This document shows, piece after piece, positions 47,624 to 57,648 of a DNA stretch of 64,000 nt. Position numbers and translations under genes: made by a program. The notes under the pieces were generated by a model. That model saw nothing but the letters and a program-made list of their open reading frames with translations, was not told where the DNA came from and did no database searches. Numbering within the stretch: position 1 is the first letter of the stretch; every line of letters starts with the position of its first letter. Origin of the DNA: Sphingomonas panni (GTDB lineage Bacteria; Pseudomonadota; Alphaproteobacteria; Sphingomonadales; Sphingomonadaceae); contig NZ_JAKREU010000005.1 of the NCBI RefSeq assembly GCF_022664435.1, forward strand, positions 62,001 to 126,000, written 5' to 3'.

Positions 47624-49105
47624 TTACCACCACTTGTCCGCACGGGCGACGAAGCCGGCACGCCGCTCGATCGCCAAGCCCGCGTTCAGCACGCCCTGCT
47701 CGTCCAGCGGCTTGCCGATGATCTGCAACCCCAGCGGCAGGCCATCCTTGTCAACGCCGCCCGGCACGCTCATCGCCGGCAAGCCGGCCAGCGACGACGG
47801 CACGGTGAACACGTCGTTCAGGTACATCGCAATCGGATCGGCGCTCTTTTCGCCCAGCGCGAACGCGGCCGACGGCGCGGTCGGGGTCAGCAGCACGTCG
47901 CACTGCTCCCAAGCCTGTTCAAAGTCGCGCGCGATCAGCGTCCGCACCTTCTGCGCCTGCGTATAATAGGCATCGTAAAAGCCCGCCGACAGCACATAGG
48001 TGCCGATCATGATCCGGCGCTTCACCTCGTCGCCGAAACCGGCGGCGCGGGTCGCGGCGTACATGTCCTGCAACCCCGCTCCATCGGGCAGCACCCGCTG
48101 TCCGAAGCGTACGCCATCATAGCGGGCGAGGTTCGACGAAGCCTCCGCCGGTGCAATGATGTAATAGGCCGGCAGCGCATATTTGGTGTGCGGCAGCGAA
48201 ACCTCGACGATCTCCGCCCCCGCGTCCTTCAGCCACGCAATGCCCTGCTGCCACAGTGCCTCGATCTCGACGGGCATCCCGTCGACACGATATTCCTTCG
48301 GAATGCCGACGCGCTTGCCGCGCAGGTCGGCGTTCAGGCCCGCCTCCCATGCCGGGACCGGCAGATCGAGCGAGGTCGAATCCTTCGGATCGAATCCGGC
48401 CATTGCCTCCAGCATGATCGCGCAGTCGCGGACGTCGTGCGCCATCGGCCCAGCCTGATCGAGCGAGGAGGCGAAGGCGACGACGCCATAGCGCGAGCAG
48501 CGGCCATAGGTCGGCTTGATGCCGGTGATGCCGACGAATGCGGCCGGCTGACGGATCGAACCGCCGGTGTCGGTGCCGGTCGCCGCCGGGCATAGCCGGG
48601 CCGCGATCGCCGACGAAGACCCGCCGGACGACCCGCCGGGAGCCATCGGCGCGGTGTCGCCCGGACGCCGCCACGGTGAGATCACATTGCCGAACGCGCT
48701 GGTTTCGTTGGACGACCCCATCGCGAACTGGTCGAGGTTCAGCTTGCCCAGCATCCCCGCGCCTGCATTCCACAGATTGCCCGAAACCGTCGACTCATAC
48801 TGCGGGACAAAGCCCTTCAGGATGCCGCTCGCCGCCGTCGTCTCTACGCCCTGCGTGCAGAACAGGTCCTTCATGCCGATCGGCACGCCAGCCAATGGCT
48901 TGAGCGTTTCGCCGGCCGCGCGCGCATCGTCTGCAGCCTTGGCCGCGGCAATGGCGTGATCGGGTGTTTCCACGAGGAAGGCGTTGAGCGGCTTCGCAGC
49001 GGCGACCGCGTCAATGAATGCATCTGCCACGTCGCGCGCGGAGAAATCGCCACCGCGCACGCCGTCGCGGATCGCGGCGACGCCAAGGTCGGTCAGGTTC
49101 GACAC
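47624..49105 (-). CDS. gatA: Aspartyl/glutamyl-tRNA(Asn/Gln) amidotransferase subunit A
   Basis: A 493-aa amidase that releases ammonia from glutamine for GatB. The Ser-cisSer-Lys triad is visible: Lys in [11 protein letters not shown] near residue 78, Ser in [13 protein letters not shown] near residue 155, and the nucleophile in [14 protein letters not shown] near residue 178. The start is GTG at 49105 ([15 protein letters not shown]), sharing a base with the gatC stop; a much longer open frame upstream lacks homology. It is followed directly by the 51-aa gene. Confidence 0.97.
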   Translation of the reverse strand: MSNLTDLGVAAIRDGVRGGDFSARDVADAFIDAVAAAKPLNAFLVETPDHAIAAAKAADDARAAGETLKPLAGVPIGMKDLFCTQGVETTAASGILKGFVPQYESTVSGNLWNAGAGMLGKLNLDQFAMGSSNETSAFGNVISPWRRPGDTAPMAPGGSSGGSSSAIAARLCPAATGTDTGGSIRQPAAFVGITGIKPTYGRCSRYGVVAFASSLDQAGPMAHDVRDCAIMLEAMAGFDPKDSTSLDLPVPAWEAGLNADLRGKRVGIPKEYRVDGMPVEIEALWQQGIAWLKDAGAEIVEVSLPHTKYALPAYYIIAPAEASSNLARYDGVRFGQRVLPDGAGLQDMYAATRAAGFGDEVKRRIMIGTYVLSAGFYDAYYTQAQKVRTLIARDFEQAWEQCDVLLTPTAPSAAFALGEKSADPIAMYLNDVFTVPSSLAGLPAMSVPGGVDKDGLPLGLQIIGKPLDEQGVLNAGLAIERRAGFVARADKWW

Positions 49106-49392
49106 TATTCGATCACTTTCGGAACGGTGAAAAAGCCATGCTCGCCCTGCGGCGCATTGGCCAACACCTTGTCGCGCACGTCGCCATCGGTGACGACGTC
49201 GTCGCGCAGGCGCAGATGATTGGGGATGACGGCGGTCATCGGTTCGACGCCGCTGGTATCGACCTCGCCCAATTGCTCGATCCAGCCGAGGATGTTGCCG
49301 AGTTCGGGTGCCAGCTTTTCGGCTTCGGCATCGGTGATCGCGATACGGGCAAGGCCGGCCACGCGTTTGACGGTTGCAGGTTCGACGGACAT
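49105..49392 (-). CDS. gatC: Aspartyl/glutamyl-tRNA(Asn/Gln) amidotransferase subunit C
   Basis: A 95-aa small subunit that wraps and stabilises the GatA-GatB interface. It has [35 protein letters not shown] and [10 protein letters not shown], the standard GatC blocks. The ATG at 49392 begins [10 protein letters not shown]. It is the first gene of the gatC-gatA-orf-gatB-cyclophilin operon, with a divergent DUF3089 gene 108 bp away. Confidence 0.97.
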   Translation of the reverse strand: MSVEPATVKRVAGLARIAITDAEAEKLAPELGNILGWIEQLGEVDTSGVEPMTAVIPNHLRLRDDVVTDGDVRDKVLANAPQGEHGFFTVPKVIE

Positions 49393-49500
49393 GGGAAGGG
49401 CGGCTAGCATTACGGCACGCCCCCCACAAGCACCCGCAAAGCGGTTGCGCACGTCCGCGCCTTCCCGCATCGAGTGGCCGCAATAGCGGTGGAGTCCCGA

Positions 49501-50610
49501 TTGGCGCGCAAATTCCTCTATGTCGTGGCGACGCTGATCGTCCTCGTGATCGCCGGAGCGGTCGCGTATCGCATGTTCGGTAACGACCTGCTGCGCCGCG
49601 CACTGGTGCCGAGCGTCGCGTTCCGCACCGAACCGTCCATTCCGTCGCGGCTCTATGCCGACAGGACGATGTGGTTCGCCCGGCCGGGCCTGACCAACAC
49701 GCCAGTCGACTGGCTGCCTCCCGGGATCGAGCGCACGACGTCGGGCAACGCCGAAATCTTCTTCATCCATCCGACCTCGTTCGTCGGGACCGACCGCTGG
49801 AACGCCGTGCTCGACGACGCGGAAACCAATGACCGCGCGCGCATTTTCCTGCGCGGACAGGCCAGCGCCTTCAGCGCGGCCGGGCGGGTCTGGGCCCCAC
49901 GCTATCGCCAAGCGACGTTCGGCGCATTCCTGACCAGCGAGGACGCAGCGGAGCAGGCACTGGACCTTGCCTATCACGACATCGAATCGGCGTTCGACCA
50001 CTTCATCGGCGAGATCGATCCGAAGCGCCCGATCATCCTCGCCGGGCATAGCCAAGGCGCGTTGCATCTGACGCGGCTGTTGCGTGAAAAGGTCGCTGGC
50101 AAACCCCTCGCCCGGCGGATCGTCGCGGCCTATGTCGTCGGCTGGCCGGTGTCGCGCGCGACCGATCTCGCAGCCCTCGGACTGCCCGAATGCAAGGCGG
50201 CCGACCAGACAGGATGCCTGTTGTCGTGGCAAAGCTTTGCCGAACCCGCCGATCCGTCGCTGGTCGTCGAGCAATATGACGCATCCACCGGATTCGACGG
50301 ACGACCACGCGCGAATACGCCGATGGTCTGCACCAATCCGCTGACCGGCACCGCCGATGCGCAGGCGCCGGCGAGCGCCAATCTCGGCACGCTGATCCCC
50401 GACGAATCGCTGCAGAATGCGACGATGACGCCAGGGCTGGTGCCGGCCGCCTGCGGCCCGCGCGGGTTCCTGTCGATCGGCGACAGTCCGCCGGACCTGG
50501 GACCCTATGTGCTGCCGGGCAATAACTGGCACGTCTATGACTACAGCCTGTTCTGGGCGGATGTCCGCGCCGACGCGCTGCGTCGCCTCGCAGCGTGGGA
50601 GAAGAGATGA
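49501..50610 (+). CDS. DUF3089 family alpha/beta hydrolase-like protein
   Basis: A 369-aa protein with an N-terminal membrane anchor (residues about 5-24) and the rest probably periplasmic. The nucleophile elbow [16 protein letters not shown] near residue 185 marks an alpha/beta hydrolase; [10 protein letters not shown] near residue 90 and [16 protein letters not shown] at the C-terminus (probable catalytic His) are DUF3089 features. A TTG at 49501 with GGAG 6 bp upstream is preferred; GTG codons at 49474 and 49489 are alternatives. It is coupled to ruvX by ATGA. Substrate unknown. Confidence 0.85.
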   Translation: MARKFLYVVATLIVLVIAGAVAYRMFGNDLLRRALVPSVAFRTEPSIPSRLYADRTMWFARPGLTNTPVDWLPPGIERTTSGNAEIFFIHPTSFVGTDRWNAVLDDAETNDRARIFLRGQASAFSAAGRVWAPRYRQATFGAFLTSEDAAEQALDLAYHDIESAFDHFIGEIDPKRPIILAGHSQGALHLTRLLREKVAGKPLARRIVAAYVVGWPVSRATDLAALGLPECKAADQTGCLLSWQSFAEPADPSLVVEQYDASTGFDGRPRANTPMVCTNPLTGTADAQAPASANLGTLIPDESLQNATMTPGLVPAACGPRGFLSIGDSPPDLGPYVLPGNNWHVYDYSLFWADVRADALRRLAAWEKR

Positions 50611-51077
50611 TTACCGAAGACCGCGCCGTCTTTCGCGACGCGCTGCCCGAAGGCGGTCGGCTGATCGGCCTCGACGTCGGGACCAAGACGATCGGTACCG
50701 CGCTGTGCGACGCCGGATGGAGCTTCGCCAGCCCCGCCGTGCTGGTGAACCGCACGAAGTTCAGCGCGGACAAGGCGCAACTGGCGACGCTGATCCGCCA
50801 GCAGTCCGTGCGCGGGATCGTGATCGGCCTGCCGCTTAACATGGACGGCAGCGATTCGCCGCGCACGCAGTCGGTCCGTGCCTTTGCCCGCAACCTCGAC
50901 GACATGAACCTGCCGGTCTTCCTGTGGGACGAACGCTGGTCGACGGTCGCGGTCGAGCGGCAGATGATCGCTGAAGATCTGAGCCGCGCCAAACGCGCGG
51001 AGCGGGTGGACAAGCTGGCTGCTGCGTACATCCTGCAAGGGGCAATTGATGCACTGGTCAATGTGCCCCTTGGCTGA
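50607..51077 (+). CDS. ruvX: Holliday junction resolvase-like RNase (YqgF/RuvX)
   Basis: A 156-aa RNase H-fold protein. Motifs are [15 protein letters not shown] (first catalytic Asp), [14 protein letters not shown], and [13 protein letters not shown] (second acidic pair). YqgF is essential in many bacteria and acts in 16S rRNA maturation and antitermination rather than clear junction resolution. The ATG overlaps the DUF3089 stop. Confidence 0.94.
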   Translation: MITEDRAVFRDALPEGGRLIGLDVGTKTIGTALCDAGWSFASPAVLVNRTKFSADKAQLATLIRQQSVRGIVIGLPLNMDGSDSPRTQSVRAFARNLDDMNLPVFLWDERWSTVAVERQMIAEDLSRAKRAERVDKLAAAYILQGAIDALVNVPLG

Positions 51078-51183
51078 GCGCTGACGAAGGCCTGCCCTCG
51101 ACACCGAATGGCTCGACAGATGCCCGGCGACCCGCCACACGGTGGCAAGGCGCCCACAGGGGGGCGACGGTCAAGGGGCGGAC

Positions 51184-52764
51184 ATGATCAAGAGACAGAC
51201 TTCGGCTGCGCTGGCGATATTGTTGGCGACCACGGCGTGCGGTGGCGGGGGTGGCGGCGGCGGGACGGTTACCACGCCGCCGGTGGCTGTGGTGCCAACT
51301 TTGGGCGTGTCGATCGCGCCGGCGACTCAGACTACGGCGATCGACGATTTGGGGAATGGAACGGCATTGGGATTTGCCGCGACCGTTGCCGGTTCGACCA
51401 GCGACACGGTCGTCGCCGACCTGAAATACGATAACCGGCAACTGGTGCTCGACGGGGACGTTACGCGCGGGACGGACGGCGCCTATCGCGTCCGCTTCAA
51501 GCCGGTCGCCGGCCTCGCGAACGGAAACTACACCGGATCGATGACCTTTCGCCTGTGCCGTGAAGCGGCCTGCAACACGGTGTATCCGGGATCGACCCAG
51601 TCCTTTGCCTATACCCTGACGCTGCAACTGGGCGATTGGGCGACGTTCCAACGCAATGCCGCCCATACAGGGTTCGTCCGCGCAACCTTCGACCCGGCTG
51701 CCTTCCGCAAGGCATGGGAATGGGCGCCGACCGGCGTATATGGCGTAAGCCCCATCGCATCCTCCAACGGGCTCGTCTACGTCACGGCGCGCGATCCCGA
51801 CGGCACCGCCGTACTGCGCGCCTTGTCCAGCAGTACAGGCGAACAACGCTGGAACTACGCGATTGGACGAACCGCCTATCACAGCGGTCCGGCGGTCGGT
51901 AACGGGCGGGTATTCGTGACGACGATGACCACGTCCTCTACCGAGAACGCCATCGTCTCGGTCAACGCGGTGACCGGGGAATTCGCGCCCCCGAACGCCA
52001 CCTTTGCGTCACAATGGGCCGATTTCCTGCAACCGACCCCGTACAAGGATGGCCTCTACATCGCGGCCGGCTATTACGGCAATTTCGCCTATGGCTATAA
52101 TTATTCGTCCTATACGGCGTGGGCCACCGATACGAAGGGGTCGATCTGGGACGGCCAGACGCCGGCAGTCGATGAACAGACCGTTTATTATTACTCAGGC
52201 AAGGCGATCGAACTGATCGATCGTCAGACGGGTGAGATCAAAGGTAGCCTGACCGACCCGTTTTTCCAAAGCAGCGGCTATGATTACCATGGCGCACCGA
52301 TCCTCGGATCGACGGGTAACGTGATGGCCTATTCCGGCCATCGTGGTCCGTCGTCGCCATCGATCCTCGTCAACTGGTCCATCGCCGACAAGGCCTATAA
52401 GTGGCGCAGCGCCAATACCTATTCGACGACACCGGCCGTTGGTGGCGGGCGCATCTACTTGTCGAAGTCCACGCCCGGCGAGTTGAACGTCCTCGACGAG
52501 GAAACGGGCCGGCTCCTATGGGGTTGGGCACCGCCGGTGGATGAACGGATGATCGGCAATACCATCCTGACCGAGACGATCGTGTTCGTCAGCACCAACA
52601 AGTCGATCTATGCCATCCCGATCCAGGGTAGCAGCCATGTCCCGGTCTGGAGCGCGCCGGGTGGCGGCGAGATGGCGATCACCCCCGATGGCATGCTGAT
52701 CGTCACCGGACAGGCGCCCGAATATGGCTATCCGCGAGCATTGACCGCCTATCGTCTACGCTGA
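51184..52764 (+). CDS. PQQ-like beta-propeller lipoprotein
   Basis: A 526-aa protein. The signal peptide has lipobox ATTAC near residue 19 followed by a poly-Gly spacer. Residues about 25-150 form an Ig-like beta domain. From about residue 155 there are PQQ/quinoprotein-like propeller blades ([62 protein letters not shown]). No PQQ-enzyme active-site disulfide or Ca site is apparent, so it is probably a binding or scaffold propeller, like BamB-type folds. A partner is not evident. Confidence 0.82.
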   Translation: MIKRQTSAALAILLATTACGGGGGGGGTVTTPPVAVVPTLGVSIAPATQTTAIDDLGNGTALGFAATVAGSTSDTVVADLKYDNRQLVLDGDVTRGTDGAYRVRFKPVAGLANGNYTGSMTFRLCREAACNTVYPGSTQSFAYTLTLQLGDWATFQRNAAHTGFVRATFDPAAFRKAWEWAPTGVYGVSPIASSNGLVYVTARDPDGTAVLRALSSSTGEQRWNYAIGRTAYHSGPAVGNGRVFVTTMTTSSTENAIVSVNAVTGEFAPPNATFASQWADFLQPTPYKDGLYIAAGYYGNFAYGYNYSSYTAWATDTKGSIWDGQTPAVDEQTVYYYSGKAIELIDRQTGEIKGSLTDPFFQSSGYDYHGAPILGSTGNVMAYSGHRGPSSPSILVNWSIADKAYKWRSANTYSTTPAVGGGRIYLSKSTPGELNVLDEETGRLLWGWAPPVDERMIGNTILTETIVFVSTNKSIYAIPIQGSSHVPVWSAPGGGEMAITPDGMLIVTGQAPEYGYPRALTAYRLR

Positions 52765-52769
52765 TCGGT

Positions 52770-52807
52770 TCGGCGGCGGCTGGAATTCCCCTGCCACCGC
52801 CGCCGCG
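52770..52807. terminator. GC-rich hairpin after the propeller lipoprotein gene
   Basis: Cggcggcggc near 52770 pairs with the ccgccgccg around 52797-52806, just after the stop. There is no U-run, so the call is weak. Confidence 0.4.
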
Positions 52808-52848
52808 ACCTTGCGCATATTCCCGGTGCGGCCTAACCGGTCGCCTCG

Positions 52849-53838
52849 ATGCCTATTTCAGACCACCGCCCCGCCGCCATGATCGATGGCGGCGCCGTTT
52901 TCCCGCATCGGCACCTGACCGGGATCGAGGGATTGCAGCCCCATGAGATCCTGTTCCTGCTCGATGAGGCGGAACAATGGATCGACGCCAATCGCAGCCG
53001 CGCGCCCGGCGACCAGCGGCTCAAAGGCGTGACCCAGATCAACGCTTTCTTCGAGAACAGCACCCGGACGCTGCTGTCGTTCGAAATTGCCGGCAAGCGG
53101 CTGGGTGCGGACGTCGTCAACATGCACGCCGCCCAATCGAGCGTGAAGAAGGGCGAGACGCTGATCGACACCGCCGTCACGCTCAACGCGATGCGGGCGG
53201 ACGTGATCGTCATCCGCCACAGTTCGTCGGGCGCGGTGCAACTGATCGCCGACAAGGTCGACTGCCCGGTGCTCAATGCGGGCGATGGCTGGCACGAGCA
53301 TCCCACGCAAGCGCTGCTCGACGCGCTGACCATCCGCCGCCGGCTGGGCGAGATCGCGCACAAGCGGGTCGTGATCTGCGGCGATATCCTGCACAGCCGG
53401 GTCGCGCGTTCGAACATCCTGGCGCTGACGACGCTCGCTGCCGAAGTGCGCGTCGTCGCACCGGCGACGCTGATGCCGCACGCGATCGAATCGATGGGTG
53501 TGACGCCGTTCACCAATTTCGATGCCGCGCTGGAAGGGGCAGATGTCGTCATGATGCTGCGCTTGCAGAACGAGCGCATGAACGGCGGTTTCATTCCGTC
53601 GACCCGCGAATATCACCTGCGCTACGGCCTGACCCGCGAACGGCTCAAACGCGCCGAGCCGCACGCGATCGTAATGCATCCCGGGCCGATGAACCGGGGG
53701 ATCGAGATCACGAGTGATGTCGCCGACGATCCCGAACGGTCGACGATCACCGAACAGGTGGAAATGGGCGTAGCAGTCCGTATGGCCTGTCTCGACGTAC
53801 TGACCCGGCGCAGCCGTGACGTGGAGGGCTGGGCATGA
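52849..53838 (+). CDS. pyrB: Aspartate carbamoyltransferase catalytic subunit
   Basis: A 329-aa enzyme making N-carbamoyl-aspartate in pyrimidine synthesis. The carbamoyl-phosphate motif is [13 protein letters not shown] near residue 68; [12 protein letters not shown] near residue 150 and [12 protein letters not shown] near residue 280 are intact. No pyrI is adjacent. The stop overlaps the next gene by ATGA, as in class A ATCases that assemble with a pseudo-dihydroorotase. Confidence 0.97.
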   Translation: MPISDHRPAAMIDGGAVFPHRHLTGIEGLQPHEILFLLDEAEQWIDANRSRAPGDQRLKGVTQINAFFENSTRTLLSFEIAGKRLGADVVNMHAAQSSVKKGETLIDTAVTLNAMRADVIVIRHSSSGAVQLIADKVDCPVLNAGDGWHEHPTQALLDALTIRRRLGEIAHKRVVICGDILHSRVARSNILALTTLAAEVRVVAPATLMPHAIESMGVTPFTNFDAALEGADVVMMLRLQNERMNGGFIPSTREYHLRYGLTRERLKRAEPHAIVMHPGPMNRGIEITSDVADDPERSTITEQVEMGVAVRMACLDVLTRRSRDVEGWA

Positions 53839-55037
53839 GCAAGCGGTTCACCGGCGGCACGCTGGTCTGTCCGGTCGGCGGTATCGTTCCGCGCGACCTG
53901 ATCGTCGACGGCGACATCATCGTCGCGGACGCGGCGGATGCCGAAACGATCGACGCGTCGGGCAAGCTGATCGCGCCGGCGATCGTCGATCTGGGGGTGT
54001 TCGGCATCGATGTTGCCGCATTCCGCGCCGGCGGCATCGTCCGGGTCGGCCTGATGCCCGATCAGGCGCCGGTGCTGGACGATCCGGGGATCGTCGCGCG
54101 GGCGGCCCATATGGGCAAACCGGACATCTGGATTCACCCGATTTCGGCCGCGACCCAGGGTCTGCGAGGCACCGACCTCGCCGAGATGGCGATCAATGCC
54201 GAAGCGGGGGCGGTGGCGGTGGCGACCGGGCGGCGCTGGATCGCCGACAGCGGCGTGATGCGCAAGGTACTGGCCTATGCCCGCGATTGCGGTCTGGTCG
54301 TCATCGCCCATGCCGAGGATGGCGGAATGGCCGGGGACGCGGTGGCGACCGCCGGGGAAACCGCGACCCGGCTCGGCCTGCCCGCCGCGCCCGCCATGGC
54401 CGAGGCACTGGCGATCGCGCGCGACGTGATGCTCGCCGAGGAAACCGGCGCGCGGCTCCATTTCCGGCAGGTGACGACCGCTGCCGGGTTCGACCTGATC
54501 CGCGCGGCGAAGCGGCGTGGTGTCCGCGTCACCTGCGGCATTACGCCGGCCCATCTTTATCTGTCGGATATCGCGATGAGCGACTTCCGCACCTTTGCAC
54601 ATCTTTCGCCGCCCTTGCGCAGCGAAAGCGATCGGCAGGCGGCGCGCGCGGCGCTGGCCGACGGAACGATCGACGTGCTGTGTTCGGGCCATGACCCACG
54701 CGGACCGGAGGCAAAGCGCCTGCCCTTCGCCGATTCGGAACCGGGCATGGCGGGCGCGGAAACGTTGCTGCCGCTCGGGCTGGGGCTGGTGCGGGACGGG
54801 CTGATCGCGCTCGACCGGCTGTTCGCGCTGCTGTCGCGCAATCCCGCCCAGTTGCTCGGGCTCGAATCGGGCACACTAGGGAATGGTGCGCCGGCCGACC
54901 TGATCGTGATCGACCAGGACGCGCCATGGCAGGTCCGCGCGGATGCCTTGGCGGGCAAGGCCGCGAACACCCCGTTCGACGGCCTGCCGGTGCAGGGCCG
55001 CGCGGTCCGTGTCATGAAAGGTGGCGCGTTCCTGTAA
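53835..55037 (+). CDS. Pseudo-dihydroorotase (PyrC'-like), metal ligands lost
   Basis: A 400-aa amidohydrolase-fold protein homologous to dihydroorotase. The normal DxHxHxR metal motif is replaced by [11 protein letters not shown]. The later HVST-type His is Gln ([11 protein letters not shown]), and the catalytic Asp region reads CSGHDPRG instead of SDHAPH. Only the His of IAHAED remains. It is therefore probably non-catalytic. The 4-bp overlap with pyrB matches the Pseudomonas pyrB-pyrC' pair, where the dead subunit holds the ATCase dodecamer together. An active dihydroorotase must be encoded elsewhere. Confidence 0.88.
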   Translation: MSKRFTGGTLVCPVGGIVPRDLIVDGDIIVADAADAETIDASGKLIAPAIVDLGVFGIDVAAFRAGGIVRVGLMPDQAPVLDDPGIVARAAHMGKPDIWIHPISAATQGLRGTDLAEMAINAEAGAVAVATGRRWIADSGVMRKVLAYARDCGLVVIAHAEDGGMAGDAVATAGETATRLGLPAAPAMAEALAIARDVMLAEETGARLHFRQVTTAAGFDLIRAAKRRGVRVTCGITPAHLYLSDIAMSDFRTFAHLSPPLRSESDRQAARAALADGTIDVLCSGHDPRGPEAKRLPFADSEPGMAGAETLLPLGLGLVRDGLIALDRLFALLSRNPAQLLGLESGTLGNGAPADLIVIDQDAPWQVRADALAGKAANTPFDGLPVQGRAVRVMKGGAFL

Positions 55038-55051
55038 CGGAACGCGCCACC
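55020..55051. terminator. 13-bp hairpin at the end of pyrC'
   Basis: Perfect arms 55020-55032 and 55039-55051 enclose a 6-nt loop that contains the TAA stop. There is no U-run. It separates two convergent genes. Confidence 0.6.
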
Positions 55052-55078
55052 ACCTCCTGGGAGAGGACCGGGAAAGAC

Positions 55079-56389
55079 TTAGCGCGAGGCGAGACGGTCG
55101 GGACGCGCCCAGCTGGCGAGCTGTTCGCCGGCATGGGTGCGCACGAAGCAGCGGTCGCCCTTCGCCCGGATGCTGCCGCACAGCGATGCGGCGTCGCCGC
55201 GCGCGAGGCCACCGACCGACAGCCGATAGAAGCTGGTCCCGCGCACGCTAGCCTGCATCCCCTGCGGCGACAGGGCGGCAAGGCGGGGCACGTTCCGGCT
55301 CATCCGGCGCCATGCGTTGCGCGCCACGCCGGCATTGTCGAAGGCACCGAGCTGGACATAATAGTCACCCTTGGCCGGCGTGATCGCCGCGACCTGCGTG
55401 GGCTGGGCGACCGCGCGGGTACGGGCCGCCAGGCGTACCGGCTGCGCGCCGCGGCGATAGTCGCTCGGCAGCGCCTGAACGATCTCCCGACGCGGGGCAA
55501 AGGTGATGGCAGGCCGCACGACCGCCGCCAGTTGCACTGGCGCGGGTACGGCGGGAACGACCGGCGTAGCGCTGACCGGCTCGACCGCGACGACCGCTGT
55601 CTGCACTTCGGGCACCGGATCGGCCTGCGCCAACGCGACCGGGGCCGCCCCCACCGGTTCGGCCAGCGCCAGTTGCATCGGCTGACCCCGGTCCGATGCC
55701 GCCGGCGTGACGCCCAGCAGGGCGGCGACCTGTTGCGCGGCATGTTCGGGACGGGCGAACGCCGCCCAGTCGAGCAGCCGCTGATCCACCTGCGCCGGTG
55801 CCATATCGACCGACGCCACCGTGCGGGCATCGACCCAGCGCCCATCCAGCGCCAGCGCGAGCGCCAGATTCTGCCGCACCGTCGCCGTCGCCGCCGGATC
55901 GCGTGCGGCCTCGCTCAACAACGCAATGCCGCCCGCCGGATCGCCCGCCAGCGCCAGCGCCAGCCCGCGGTCCGCCGGCGCGATACGCGCGGCATGGGCG
56001 GCCAGCGTCTCCCGCGCCGCGACCCACTCGCCAGTCGCGGTCTGGGCAAGCGCGAGGTTGAGCGCCGCCCGCGCATCGGCCGGGTTCAGCGTCAGCACGT
56101 CGGTGAAGGCCTGCGTGGCTGAGGCGAAGCGCCCCGCCGACAGATACGCCCGGCCGAGCAGGGTGCGATAGGCCGCGTCGCGCGGCGACAATGCCACCGC
56201 CTGTTCGGCGAAGGTGACGGCATCCGCCACCCGCTTCTTCGCCAGTGCCTTGGCAGCCTTCACAGCGAACTTGCGTGCCGCGCCGTCCTCCGCCGAGGCG
56301 ACCGCCACGGTGCCGCTGCCGACCAGCGCCAGCGAACCGCCGAGCATAGCCGTCGCAAGGCCGATCGATACGAGGAGATGGGTCTTCAT
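55079..56389 (-). CDS. TPR and SPOR-domain protein
   Basis: A 436-aa exported protein with a signal peptide (residues 1-33, ending VAVASAE). Residues about 38-200 hold TPR-like helical repeats (AVTFAEQAVALSPRDAAYRTLLGRAYLSAG). A low-complexity Ala/Val/Pro linker runs to about 335, and a C-terminal SPOR domain (residues about 350-425: GDYYVQLGAFDNAGVARNAW, RLSVGGLA) binds denuded septal peptidoglycan. It is downstream of a small RHH-like gene (ATGA overlap) and parA in one operon. A cell-division or pole role is inferred. Confidence 0.85.
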   Translation of the reverse strand: MKTHLLVSIGLATAMLGGSLALVGSGTVAVASAEDGAARKFAVKAAKALAKKRVADAVTFAEQAVALSPRDAAYRTLLGRAYLSAGRFASATQAFTDVLTLNPADARAALNLALAQTATGEWVAARETLAAHAARIAPADRGLALALAGDPAGGIALLSEAARDPAATATVRQNLALALALDGRWVDARTVASVDMAPAQVDQRLLDWAAFARPEHAAQQVAALLGVTPAASDRGQPMQLALAEPVGAAPVALAQADPVPEVQTAVVAVEPVSATPVVPAVPAPVQLAAVVRPAITFAPRREIVQALPSDYRRGAQPVRLAARTRAVAQPTQVAAITPAKGDYYVQLGAFDNAGVARNAWRRMSRNVPRLAALSPQGMQASVRGTSFYRLSVGGLARGDAASLCGSIRAKGDRCFVRTHAGEQLASWARPDRLASR

Positions 56390-56781
56390 GGCTTGCCCTT
56401 CGTTGCCCCGTCGGGGCTAAGGCGCTGAACGAGCGCCGCAATGTCGGAAGTGGATGGAAGCGCGCGATCCAGCGCCTCACGCACGAAGGCTTCCGGGGAA
56501 ATGTCGCGCACCGTCGCCGCCAGCTTCAGCCGAAGCATCCGGTCGGGATCGAGCGCGAGCAGGATCGATTCACTGGCTGGCACCGGTGTATCCGGCACGG
56601 CCTGCAACTTCGCCCGTTCGCGCAGGACGGCGGGTTTGGTATCGCCCAGATCGTTCCAGCCGAGATCGTCACCGTCCCGGCTGTCCGGCCCTGTGCCATG
56701 CGGGCGCATCGCCGGACGAGCCTCCCCCTTGCGCGCCAGTAGGGACGAATGAATCTGGGCCGGGGGGCGCTGGTTCGTCAT
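56386..56781 (-). CDS. Small protein with ribbon-helix-helix-like C-terminus, next to parA
   Basis: A 131-aa protein. The first about 75 residues are polar and look disordered. Residues about 72-110 read ILLALDPDRMLRLKLAATVR then DISPEAFVREALDRAL, a good match by eye to the ribbon-helix-helix (CopG/Arc) pattern of strand, helix, Gly/Ser-turn and helix. RHH proteins are frequent DNA-binding partners of plasmid ParA ATPases. It follows parA by 4 bp and overlaps the TPR-SPOR gene by 4 bp. No database family is recognised for the whole protein. Confidence 0.68.
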   Translation of the reverse strand: MTNQRPPAQIHSSLLARKGEARPAMRPHGTGPDSRDGDDLGWNDLGDTKPAVLRERAKLQAVPDTPVPASESILLALDPDRMLRLKLAATVRDISPEAFVREALDRALPSTSDIAALVQRLSPDGATKGKP

Positions 56782-56785
56782 CCCC

Positions 56786-57493
56786 TCACCCCTGCCCCCG
56801 GCGACCGAAGCCGCCGGCGGGTACGCGCATGGCGGTTGGCAGCGTCGGCACGGCAAAGACGGTACGGCGGAAATTCTTTTCGAGACGATCCTGCAGATAG
56901 AGCCACAGCGCCTCGATCTCGGCGCTCGACTTCGATGCCGGATCGATCTCCATGACGGTGCGGCCATCGACCATCGACGATGCGAAATCGACTCGGTGAT
57001 GGATCGTTACCGGTGCGACGGTGCCATGCTGCGAAAGGGCCATCGTCGCCTCCGTCGTGATCCGCGCGCCGGGCGTTGCGGCGTTGACGACGAAGACCAG
57101 CGGCTTGCCGGCGCGATCGCACAGGTCGACCGTTGCTCCCACCGCGCGCAGATCATGTGGGCTTGGCCGCGTCGGTACGACGATCAGTTCGGCGACGGCG
57201 ATGACGCTCTGGATCGCCATCGTGATTGCCGGCGGCGTGTCGATGATCGCGAGCTTGAACCCATGCGCGCGCAAGGTTTCCAGATCGGCGGCAAGGCGCG
57301 CGACCATCGTCTGGGCAAAGGCCGGTTCGTCGGTGACCCGCTCGTTCCACCATGCCGCCAGCGACCCTTGCGGATCGATGTCGATCATCACTACCGGCCC
57401 TGCGCCTGCGCGTTCCGCCTGCACGGCCAGATGCCCGGACAAGGTCGTCTTGCCCGAACCACCCTTTTGCGAAGCCACCGCCAGAACGCGCAT
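56786..57493 (-). CDS. Orphan ParA/MinD-family ATPase
   Basis: A 235-aa protein with the deviant Walker A ASQKGGSGKTTLSGH at residues 7-21, DIDPQGSLAAWW (Walker A') near residue 40, and the hydrophobic IIDTPPAI (Walker B) near residue 86. It is short, with no N-terminal DNA-binding extension, like the chromosomal ParA/McdA/PpfA class that positions cargo on the nucleoid. There is no parB or parS next to it; instead an RHH-like protein and a TPR-SPOR protein follow. This is not the chromosomal segregation ParA by context. Confidence 0.9.
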   Translation of the reverse strand: MRVLAVASQKGGSGKTTLSGHLAVQAERAGAGPVVMIDIDPQGSLAAWWNERVTDEPAFAQTMVARLAADLETLRAHGFKLAIIDTPPAITMAIQSVIAVAELIVVPTRPSPHDLRAVGATVDLCDRAGKPLVFVVNAATPGARITTEATMALSQHGTVAPVTIHHRVDFASSMVDGRTVMEIDPASKSSAEIEALWLYLQDRLEKNFRRTVFAVPTLPTAMRVPAGGFGRRGQG

Positions 57494-57648
57494 TACGTCT
57501 CGATCTCCCCGTACTCTGCGGATCCGGATGCCATGGATGCGGATAAGAACCGGTTAACGCGGCGCTTTCCTCCGCACTGACTCGAAAGGCTTTCCGAACA
57601 TGGTGAACGGCTGATAGGGAATGGCACGAGGACGCAGAGGGGATCGTG

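Noticed and set aside
47624-49603. Longer gatA frame starting at 49603
   Set aside because: The first 166 codons overlie gatC in another frame and have no homology; the GTG at 49105 begins the GatA fold.
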